A stretch of DNA of 45,841 nt from Candidatus Helicobacter avicola (GTDB lineage Bacteria > Campylobacterota > Campylobacteria > Campylobacterales > Helicobacteraceae): positions 1-45,841 of the forward strand of contig DXIN01000011.1 in NCBI GenBank assembly GCA_019112865.1, written 5' to 3'. Both the position numbers and the translations under genes were made by a program. Shown one piece after another: positions 19,195 to 26,501 of this stretch. Within the stretch, counting starts at the first letter, position 1. Each line of letters starts with the position of its first letter. The notes beneath the pieces were generated by a model. The model did no database searches, had not been told where the DNA came from, and was given only the letters and a program-made list of their open reading frames with translations.

Positions 19195-20771
19195 CACTCA
19201 CCTCCTTGTATGATTTGGATTTCGGATTCTGTGAGATTGTAGAGGGCATAGACGAGGGAGTCTATTTGGGATTCTAACTCACTCGTGTTGGCATTAGAAT
19301 CTTTAGCTTTAGATTCTACAATCTGCTTGACTAAAGTGATGATTTCATCTGCTAGGGTTTGGTTAGATTCTGTGATTTTGGGGATTGGGAGTTTTTCTAT
19401 CTTATCTTTTGCACCATAAGCGTATTGTCCCGTTTGGATTAAATTTGTCATTTGTGTAATAAGCCATTTATAAAGCCTAGAGTTCATAAGCCCTAAGATA
19501 TAAAGTAAGGTTGAATCTCTTTGTTCCTTAGAAGAGGATTTCTCATTTTTACAGCCTAGATTGCTCGTCATTTCATTCCCTGCAATGACAGAATCTTTTT
19601 GCGTTATCATAAAAAGTGAGTTGTTAAAATACATAAGTTCTTTTATGTAGCTAAAAAAATACTCTCCACTTACAGGATTCCACACAATCTTAGCTTTAGC
19701 AAATTCCTCGTAGTAAGCGATATTATCTTGTGTTTCAAACCATTTGTTAGAAGTCTTTTTCCTGCAACCTTTTTCACCGCTTTGCTCTATGCGTGGCAAA
19801 AATGTAGCAAGATAGTTTTTCATACTTGGATACTCGTCTATATCAAGCTTTAACGCTGGAAAAGTGCCGATTATCCACAAACCCGCCCACTCATAGCTAT
19901 ATCTTTTTATATCTCGTCCTCGTAAAATGGGCTTTATAAGCTCATTTGTGCGTTGTCGTTCGCTAAAGCCACTAGAATCCACACTTGCCTCGCTATCATC
20001 ACAAGATTCCAAAAGCTCTTCTCTTTTGGCAGAATCTATGATAAAGGCTTCGTTATAGCCTGTCAAAACTCCACGATATATAGAGATGTCCCAATCCTTT
20101 AGCGGTGTGCCTATCTTTTCTATCTTTGCTTTGAGTTTGGCTAGCTTTTCATCAGCAAAGATAAAGGCTTCTTTGCTAAGGCTGCTTTGCTTAAGGCTTG
20201 AAAAGTCCTCTTTGCTTAGCTTCGTGAGGTCGTTATTGCACTCTTTTAGCCTTTCATTATCTAAGGCTAGGTAGGAAAAATAAAATTCTCCTATGTCGTC
20301 ATGTTGAGGCGTAGCCAAAACATCTCTTTTAGATTCTTCATGCTTACAGCCCTCAGAATGACGGAGGGAGGAGTCGCAATGACGGATGGGGTTTAAAGGA
20401 GCTTTTTTCTTAAAACTTAGTATGCTAGTATCCACCGTAGCGTTGGCAAAAACTTTCACGCCATTTAAGTCAATATAACTTAGAATTTGGGTGTTTTGTA
20501 GCACAAACTCTCGCAACGCCTCGCCATAGCCTGCGCGCGTGTATTTGTTGCTCGTGATAAAGGAGAGAATCCCGCTAGATTTTAGAATCTTAAACCCAAG
20601 CTCATAAAAATAGGTGTAAATATCGCTTGTGCCTTTATAAATGCTAAAGGCTTTTTGCAAATGGGGCTTTAGGTGCTTTATCTCTTCTTGGCGGATATAG
20701 GGTGGGTTGCCAATGACGATGTCAAAGCCGTTGTGCTGTGAATCTGTAGTTTGTGAATCTATTGGCTTCAT
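19194..20771 (-). CDS. Adenine DNA methyltransferase, C-terminal half (catalytic NPPY and target recognition)
   Basis: This 525-residue protein starts at the point where the 16020-18014 protein ends. After 14 residues comes FDIVIGNPPYIRQEE with catalytic NPPY at 22-25. Methyltransferase fold remnants (LGFKILKSSGILSFITSNKY) follow, then a TaqI/Eco57I-like specificity region (RPI-type block NELIKPILRGRDIKRYSYEW, and LIQTGQYAYGAKDKIEKLPIP at the end). Motif I is absent. The ATG at 20771 overlaps the helicase stop as ATGA, with AGGAG seven bases upstream; a longer GTG frame to 20831 has no such support. Two stretches coded at 20297-20384 and about 19541-19591 look like intergenic repeats read in frame, so its target specificity may have been altered. 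Confidence 0.85.
   Translation of the reverse strand: MKPIDSQTTDSQHNGFDIVIGNPPYIRQEEIKHLKPHLQKAFSIYKGTSDIYTYFYELGFKILKSSGILSFITSNKYTRAGYGEALREFVLQNTQILSYIDLNGVKVFANATVDTSILSFKKKAPLNPIRHCDSSLRHSEGCKHEESKRDVLATPQHDDIGEFYFSYLALDNERLKECNNDLTKLSKEDFSSLKQSSLSKEAFIFADEKLAKLKAKIEKIGTPLKDWDISIYRGVLTGYNEAFIIDSAKREELLESCDDSEASVDSSGFSERQRTNELIKPILRGRDIKRYSYEWAGLWIIGTFPALKLDIDEYPSMKNYLATFLPRIEQSGEKGCRKKTSNKWFETQDNIAYYEEFAKAKIVWNPVSGEYFFSYIKELMYFNNSLFMITQKDSVIAGNEMTSNLGCKNEKSSSKEQRDSTLLYILGLMNSRLYKWLITQMTNLIQTGQYAYGAKDKIEKLPIPKITESNQTLADEIITLVKQIVESKAKDSNANTSELESQIDSLVYALYNLTESEIQIIQGGE
19541..19591. repeat. Second repeat-like stretch inside the methyltransferase C-half
   Basis: On the minus strand the sequence contains CTGTCATTGCAGGGAATG, AAATGACGAGCAATCTAG and GGCTGTAAAAATGAG. 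It shares GTCATTGC, ATGACG and GGCTGTAA..ATGA with the 20297-20384 element and has inverted GTCATT/AATGAC-like arms. It is read in frame as part of SVIAGNEMTSNLGCKNEK, which breaks the otherwise regular specificity domain. Confidence 0.45.
20297..20384. repeat. Palindrome-ended intergenic-type repeat inserted in frame in the methyltransferase C-half
   Basis: The 88-base stretch has inverted ends CGTCAT/ATGACG and an internal CCGTCATTCTGAGGG, a word typical of dispersed non-coding repeats. It is translated without a stop as a hydrophilic Cys/His/Ser-rich insert (RHCDSSLRHSEGCKHEESKR) that has no counterpart expected in a specificity domain. The situation resembles the protein-coding palindromic elements of Rickettsia. 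Confidence 0.55.
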
Positions 20772-23700
20772 TTGTGCTCTCCTGTGGTGGCGGGATTGAG
20801 GGTCGCAAAGTCGGGATTTATCAGTAGCCACGCGATGAGCCTAAATCTCTTGCGTGCGGTTGGGATAAGCCCACCATCACTTTTTTTGTGGGATTCTCGC
20901 TCTTTGGTTATCAAGCGTATCTGCTCATCAAGCGCGTTTGTGAGGGATAAAAATCGATCTTTTAAAAACCCTATATCACGATAGGTAGCACTAATGCGCT
21001 CAAGCTCTCTAAAGGCGTCTGTGGGTATCGAAGTATCTTTGATATGGGGGAGGAGTTTGGCGAGATTGTGCTCGCCGCTTGGGTGCGTAGCACTGGGGTG
21101 TAGGGTGCGATCATAGAGTGTGAAATACAAACCTTTGCTTTGAATGTCTTGCAGGGCTGCAAAAATCGTGTTGCACTCCAAATGCGGAATCTGTATGATA
21201 GAGAATATCCCATCGCTCGCACGCGCACCCTCGCCCACTTCGTAGGATAGGGATTGGAGGAGTTTCTGTGGGGAGTTGAAAAGTGTTGTGTTTTCCTCAA
21301 ATGCTATGAGGTTTTCTGTGAGCATTTGGCGGTATCTTTGGAAATGCTCATCTTGGGCTTTTTGATCCAGACTAAAGGGATTGTGCGTGTGTGTCGTGCT
21401 TTGGGAGGCTATGAGCTTGAATTTTAATCGCTGCTCAAGCTTGATGTATGAATCTATCTCGATGTCGGGGAAAAAGTGCGCTATAAAAATCCTATCGTGT
21501 GGCGAGCCTATGCGGTGAATCCGCCCTGTGCGCTGGATAGATCGCACGGGATTGAAAGCGATATCCCAATTTATGAGATTGGCGCAGTCTTGGAGGTTTT
21601 GCCCCTCGCTCAAGACATCGGTGGCGACTAGGATATCGATAGCTCGCTTATCGTCTAGTGGGTAGCCCTGCGCGCGTGGGGCGAATTGCCCTGTGAGGGT
21701 GGTAAATTTGCTCTTTGTATCGCCTGTGATATATGCGATACGAAGATGTGGGTATGCGTGCTGCAGGGATCGACATATCGCACGTGCTGTGGGGATAGAT
21801 TCGGTAAAGATGAGGAGTTTCTCCTCTGTGATGCGGGCTTGGTGGGATTTGATAAAATCCGATAAGGCTTGGAACTTGGGAGATTTGGCAAAGTCCGTCT
21901 TGGGGTTGTAGGATACAAAGAGGGATTTGATTTGATTGAGTTTTTCTACATCTTCTTTGAGGGTGTGCATAAAACGAGAATCTAAAGAGCCTAAGAGGTC
22001 TAAATCTACGAGATTTTTTAGGCGCGTGGGCAAAAGGGTAGAATCTATCTCATCATTTTCTTGTTGGTCGTTTTCGCGCTCAATGGAGAGAGAATCTAAA
22101 AAATAGTCGTGGTGGGCGATGATTTTCTCTAGTGTCTGCAAAAACGCATCGACAGAGCTCTCGAGGCTTTTGAGTAGCGACATAGTGATAAAGCCTCTGG
22201 GGGTGGTGTATTCGCCGAGATTCTCAAGATGAGATTCTTTGATTTGCTGTGCGATATGAGGTGGCAAAAACTTATAGGGATCATAGATACTAAAGCTAAT
22301 GCCTAAAGATTGTGTTTGGGCATTTTCATCTGTGTCTATGCCCAGAATCTCTAGGAGTTTTTGGTAGCTAAAATCGATGTGCTTTGGAATACTTGAGAGA
22401 TGTTGCGTCTTAATGTCTGGTGTGGGCAAGTCTTTGCTAAGGTTGCGTAGCTCACTTGCGATCTCTGCGCTAGAGCGCGAAAAAATGAGCGATGTGAGAT
22501 AATAATACTCTTGTGGCAAGGGCTTTTGCTCGATAAGCTGTTTTTGGGCATAGCGGCATATTTCATGGGGATTTATAGGAGTATTGTGGAGTGTGATTGT
22601 GTCGGTAAATAAGCCAATCTGATTGGCAAAATCTAGCAAGCTGTTGTTGATAATAGTCGCGCTTAGAGCGAGAAAATCACAATCCCTGCTGATGTTTGCG
22701 CGCAATCGCGTATAGTTGTTGGCACTATTTGCTTTGGGTGCGCCATTGCGGAAAGTGTGGCTTTCATCAAGCACGATGAGATCTGCGGATTGTATCAGGG
22801 AGCGATTGTGCTCTTGGGAGGCTTCGTGGTAGCTAAAAATCTTGATCCTAAAGCAGAGGTTGTCCAAAAACTCTTTTTGGGTTTGTGAATCTAGCGATCG
22901 TTTGAAATAGCTATCCCATTGGGCTTTGAGATTTTTAGGAGTGATGATAACCGGACGCTTATAGAGGCTTATCACGCCAAGCGCACTTAGAGTTTTCCCA
23001 GCACCCACGGGATCTCCCAAAAAGGCTATGTGATAAGTTTTGAGTCGTTTATAAAGCTCCTTGGCGGCGACAAGCTGGAAATCATAGAGTCCAAAGACTT
23101 CTTGTGCGAGGCTTAGTCTATCTTGCTCACTTTGCTGGAGTGGGGTATCACTCGGAAAAAGCGCGATGAGCTTGCTTAGCACATCACAAGGGCTATGATA
23201 CAAAAAACTGGATTTGAGATTGTCTGCGACTTCTGCGCTCACATCGGTGCATTGATCGCGCAGGGTGGTGAAGTATCTAAGCGCGTATTCTGTGTCTTGA
23301 TGACTATCACACAAGAGATTTAGCTCGATATTAGCCTTATCTCCTCCGTAGATTCCAAGTCCGCTGGCAGTGAGGTTGGAGCTACCTATGATAGCAAAGC
23401 TTTTGTGGGCTTTGTTGGCGTGTTGGTGGAGGAGATAGAGCTTGGAGTGGATAAGGACATTGCGATCTTTGAGCGCATAGACTTTGACATCACAGGTGGT
23501 GTCTGTGATAAACTCAAGGGCTTCTTGGTATGTGGTGAGTAGCTCAAGCTGCTTGGCAAAGTCTTTGATCTCTAGGTCAAAAGGATCGCAAAATGCAAAA
23601 GCGATGGATTGTGTGTCACTTTGGCTTGGGGTGGTCTTGCCAATGATGATATGGAGTGAATTGAGCTTGGGGGCGAAAGATGTGGCTATGGCTTGGAGGG

Positions 23701-23900
23701 CTTGGGCGTTGAAAAATCCGCTGATAACCCACAAATCGAGTTTAGAATCTATCGAAGCGTAGGTGTCAAAGAGATGCTGGAGTTTTGTAAAAAGTGTGTT
23801 TGTGCCTTCGTTGGTGATGAGGTTTGTGGAGGTTTGGTCAGAATCTATCTCAAGAGTTTGTTGCCCCCCCCCCAAATTTGCCTATATGACGAACTTGCAT
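20768..23900 (-). CDS. PLD nuclease-SNF2 helicase fusion, phase-variable, out of frame in this sequence
   Basis: A ~1040-residue defence-type enzyme. An N-terminal phospholipase D nuclease domain has HSKLYLL near residue 140 and GSSNLTASG near 160. A superfamily 2/SNF2 motor follows: Walker A GDPVGAGKT near 290, LDESH near 367, LSATI near 403, ATDVLSEGQNLQD near 750 and QRTGRIHRIGS near 785. The best start is the ATG at 23900 with AAGGA six bases upstream, but codons 10-13 run into ten G (23873-23864). With ten, translation from this ATG stops after 16 codons; with nine it reads through. A TTG at 23875 is in frame but lacks a ribosome site. The next gene starts in its ATGA. PLD plus helicase plus adenine methylase recalls DISARM parts (DrmC, DrmD, DrmMI) and ATP-dependent PLD restriction enzymes. 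Confidence 0.88.
23864..23873 (-). repeat. Ten-G slippage tract in the helicase 5' coding region
   Basis: Ten consecutive G on the coding strand start exactly after nine codons from the ATG at 23900. Only a count divisible by three joins that start to the long frame, so the present ten gives OFF. Tracts of this type are the usual switches of Helicobacter and Campylobacter contingency genes. Confidence 0.85.
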
Positions 23901-24005
23901 AGAGAATCCTTGTGTGAAATTTTGGGTTTTTGGTATCAGAAATAATCAAAAATAACGAAGCGACACACTAGCACAAAAATCATTAAAAGCTTATTAAGAT
24001 ATGGG

Positions 24006-24821
24006 TTAGTAGGCGTCAAAGGTGCGTTGGAGCTGGGGGAGGAGTGAATCTTGTGGATTGATATAGGCGAGTTTTGCCCCCATACGCGAAAAATATGCCC
24101 CAAGCCTCGCGTCATGGTGTGCCAATCGTGCCTTGTATTGCGCGAGCGTGAGTGTGTCGGTGCAAGTCTCTTGTGTCTCTACATCGCTTATGCGTTGTGT
24201 GTGTGCCAAATCCAAAAACTTCGGCTCCCATTCGAGATTAGAGCGCACACAGAGTGCATAGAGCAAAAGATGATGTTTGACAGAGGCGATGTGAGCGGCT
24301 AAATCTAGCTTGTAAAAATCCCCGATAATCACACCCAAGCCCCTTTGGTGTCTGTGTGTGGCGAGGTGGTGTGAAAACTCTGTGGCTTTGTGGAGTTGGT
24401 CGCGTTGAGAAAAATGGAGGGTTTGTAGCAAATCAAGGAGCTTGTGTATCTCGGTGGAGCTAGTGAGTGTCTTTGGCTGGTAGGCGTCTAGGTAGTGTAG
24501 CAACGGCTTTAGCCCATACACACACGCACTTTGTAGCAAAATCTCGCATATTTGCACGATTGCAGAGAGTTTGGTGGGCGTGCCTAGTAGGAGGCTTTTG
24601 CTCGGGAGTAGGAAAATGTGTAGGTATGAAAGGGCTTGTTTTTGAAAAACCTTGATCATTGGTCTTTGGTATTTGAGACAGGCAGCAGGCGCGAGGAGGC
24701 GTGCGTCTTGTCCATACACATATTCGCCTAGCTCGAGGAAATCCCCACCCTCACCTGCGGTGTCGTGCGCGCGTAAGTTTTGGAGATTGACAAAAGGGAG
24801 TTTGTGGGTAAATCGTAGCAT
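24006..24821 (-). CDS. DUF58 protein, MoxR partner
   Basis: The 271-residue protein carries the DUF58 signature, here in the form GGDFLELGEYVYGQDARLL near residues 26-44, and a later von Willebrand A-like fold region (RGLGVIIGDFYKL). DUF58 proteins pair with MoxR ATPases in assembly or quality control of enzyme or envelope complexes. The canonical DIDWKATAR-type end of the motif is replaced by LLAPAA, so this is a divergent member. It begins 12 bases after the moxR stop with a weak ribosome site, and the phase-variable helicase starts 105 bases downstream on the same strand. Its client is unknown. Confidence 0.8.
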   Translation of the reverse strand: MLRFTHKLPFVNLQNLRAHDTAGEGGDFLELGEYVYGQDARLLAPAACLKYQRPMIKVFQKQALSYLHIFLLPSKSLLLGTPTKLSAIVQICEILLQSACVYGLKPLLHYLDAYQPKTLTSSTEIHKLLDLLQTLHFSQRDQLHKATEFSHHLATHRHQRGLGVIIGDFYKLDLAAHIASVKHHLLLYALCVRSNLEWEPKFLDLAHTQRISDVETQETCTDTLTLAQYKARLAHHDARLGAYFSRMGAKLAYINPQDSLLPQLQRTFDAY

Positions 24822-24833
24822 AGATTCTGACTC

Positions 24834-25772
24834 TTAAGGGATTGGCACGCGTTTAGTGATCGTCTCAAGGATTGTTTGTGAATCTATCCCAAGCCCAAGT
24901 GCTTCAAAGCTTGGCAAGATTCTGTGTGAAAAGACAAAGGGCAGCACTTCTAGCACATCGCTTGGGCTTACATAGTCTTTGGCGTGCAAAAACGCATAGG
25001 CTTTGGCTGCAAGGCTTAGATCAAGGCTTGCACGAGGCGAGGCACCCAGTCGCAATGCCTGCACACCATTGATGAGTAGTTCGCTGCGCGTGGCATTGCT
25101 CAATGCGACTATGTAGGCATACACGCTCTCATCACAATACACCGATTCAATCTTGCGTTTGATAGACTGGAGTTCGTAAGATTCAAAGATTGGCACGAGT
25201 TCGTGTGTGTGGTGCTTGTTTTGGAGTATGGCTATCTCGCTTTGTGTATCGGGATAGCTTAGAGGAATGATGAGCATAAACCTATCGAGCTGGGCTTCGG
25301 GGAGTGCATACACACCTTCGGATTCTATGGGGTTGGAAGTGGCGATGACGATAAAGGGGCTTTGGAGCAGGTAAGAATCCTCGCCTATGGTAACTTGATG
25401 CTCTTGCATAGCCTCTAAGAGCGCGGATTGCACCTTGGCGGGTGCGCGGTTAATCTCATCGGCAAGCAAGATATTCGTAAAAATCGGTCCAAAACGCGTC
25501 TGGAGGTCGTTGTCTTTGGGGCTATAAATCTGTGCGCCGATGATGTCGCTAGGGAGCAAGTCTGGCGTGAATTGAATCCGCTTGAAATTAAGCTCTAGGG
25601 ATTTGGCGAGGGCTTTAGCAAGCGTGGTTTTGGCAAGTCCGGGGACACTCTCTAGGAGTATGTGTCCTTGCGCAAAAACTCCTATAAGCACCATATCGAT
25701 GAGCTTTTCTTGTCCCAAGACACAGGCATTTAGCTGACTTCTAAGCTGAAAAATCTTGTGAGTGTGCGACAT
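24834..25772 (-). CDS. MoxR-family AAA+ ATPase
   Basis: A chaperone-like ATPase of about 312 residues with Walker A LESVPGLAKTTLAKALAK, Walker B LLADEINRAPAKVQSALLEAMQE, sensor 1 VIATSNPIE and the arginine-finger region QLDRFML. The ATG at 25772 has AAGGA seven bases upstream; the TTG two codons earlier is less likely. The DUF58 gene follows immediately, the normal MoxR arrangement, but the usual BatA/transglutaminase genes are missing. It could serve envelope complexes or the neighbouring defence operon; the sequence does not decide. Confidence 0.92.
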   Translation of the reverse strand: MSHTHKIFQLRSQLNACVLGQEKLIDMVLIGVFAQGHILLESVPGLAKTTLAKALAKSLELNFKRIQFTPDLLPSDIIGAQIYSPKDNDLQTRFGPIFTNILLADEINRAPAKVQSALLEAMQEHQVTIGEDSYLLQSPFIVIATSNPIESEGVYALPEAQLDRFMLIIPLSYPDTQSEIAILQNKHHTHELVPIFESYELQSIKRKIESVYCDESVYAYIVALSNATRSELLINGVQALRLGASPRASLDLSLAAKAYAFLHAKDYVSPSDVLEVLPFVFSHRILPSFEALGLGIDSQTILETITKRVPIP

Positions 25773-25821
25773 TATCAATCCTTTTGTATTGCTTGTGGCA
25801 TTGTAGCAAGTTCTCCCTAAA

Positions 25822-26031
25822 TCATAGGCAAATTTCTTTTAATCGGGCTTTGAATTCGCGGTATTCGAGCACTTCTATGTAGTTTTGTAGGTAGCTTTGC
25901 ACCCAATAGGGAAATTCTTTGCTACAACCCCAGTTATTAACACTCTGTGGGCTAATCCCTACCATTTGAGCAAATTCTTTTTTGCTTAGTTTAGCGCGTG
26001 CAAGCAGTGTTTTAAATGTTCGTTTATCCAT
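25822..26031 (-). CDS. Small helix-turn-helix regulator
   Basis: A 69-residue protein consisting almost only of a Cro/XRE-like helix-turn-helix (KKEFAQMVGISPQSVNNW). Two copies of TCTAAAGAGTAT, one inside a palindrome, lie 50-90 bases upstream and are the likely operator. A divergent small gene sits on the other side, so it may repress both promoters. It ends about 50 bases before moxR on the same strand. Confidence 0.75.
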   Translation of the reverse strand: MDKRTFKTLLARAKLSKKEFAQMVGISPQSVNNWGCSKEFPYWVQSYLQNYIEVLEYREFKARLKEICL

Positions 26032-26075
26032 AACAGCACTTTTAGCAAAAGATGTTCCATAATAAATCTTAAAAT

Positions 26076-26123
26076 ATACTCTAAAGAGTATTTATAAAAT
26101 AAAATAAATAATCTAAAGAGTAT
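26076..26123. promoter_or_regulatory. Candidate operator, palindrome plus repeat half
   Basis: ATACTCT-AA-AGAGTAT (26076-26091) is a seven-pair palindrome. Its right part TCTAAAGAGTAT recurs exactly at 26112-26123, 32 bases on, about three helical turns. It sits between divergent genes, one of which encodes a helix-turn-helix protein. Confidence 0.55.
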
Positions 26124-26195
26124 AAATTAAGTAAAATTTAATAAAATAATCATTATACTATCGTCTTTAAAATTTAACTAATGGAGCGGGTTTTT

Positions 26196-26390
26196 ATGGA
26201 AAATCAGAAATTACAAGAGGCTAAAATCACACAAAATCTTAAAATCAACACACAAACACTTTTGCAACTAGAAAAACAAGACATCATCAAACTAAAAAAC
26301 ATCGTGCTAGAGCTTAAAAACAAGCATTTGCAGATTTTGGGACAGACTTATGAGTTTCGCCAAAGTAGTGAATCTAAGCAGAATCTATAA
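26196..26390 (+). CDS. Small Lys/Gln-rich hypothetical protein
   Basis: A 64-residue protein, mostly helical by composition, with heptad-like leucines (LLQLEKQDIIKLKNIVLELK) suggesting a short coiled coil. The frame opens at 26181, but the ATG at 26196 with GGAG upstream is preferred. It is divergent from the helix-turn-helix gene and ends just before an AT-rich hairpin. I do not recognise the family; a small phage- or toxin-type protein is possible. Confidence 0.55.
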   Translation: MENQKLQEAKITQNLKINTQTLLQLEKQDIIKLKNIVLELKNKHLQILGQTYEFRQSSESKQNL

Positions 26391-26392
26391 TA

Positions 26393-26419
26393 AAACTTTA
26401 TATCTATACTATAAAGTTT
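26393..26419 (+). terminator. AT-rich stem-loop after the small gene
   Basis: AAACTTTATA and TATAAAGTTT pair perfectly over ten bases around a seven-base loop, three bases after the stop, followed by ATTTAGT. It also lies just upstream of the htpG promoter. Confidence 0.5.
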
Positions 26420-26467
26420 ATTTAGTATAAATCTATAAGAGTTAGAGTTTTTTTACTTTTTTTTTGC

Positions 26468-26473
26468 TACAAT
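26468..26473 (+). promoter_or_regulatory. -10 box of htpG
   Basis: TACAAT after a long T-rich stretch, 28 bases before the htpG ATG. T-rich DNA upstream of the -10 replaces the -35 in this group. No CIRCE-type heat-shock operator is visible. Confidence 0.5.
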
Positions 26474-26501
26474 GCGCCAAAAAATTTTCAAGGAGTATTG
26501 T

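Noticed and set aside
20772-20831. Extension of the methyltransferase C-half to the GTG at 20831
   Set aside because: It lies entirely in the helicase frame's overlap without a ribosome site, whereas the ATG at 20771 has AGGAG and an ATGA overlap.
23693-23945. Short plus-strand frames over the helicase start
   Set aside because: They run antisense through the helicase 5' end and the G tract with no supporting start signals.
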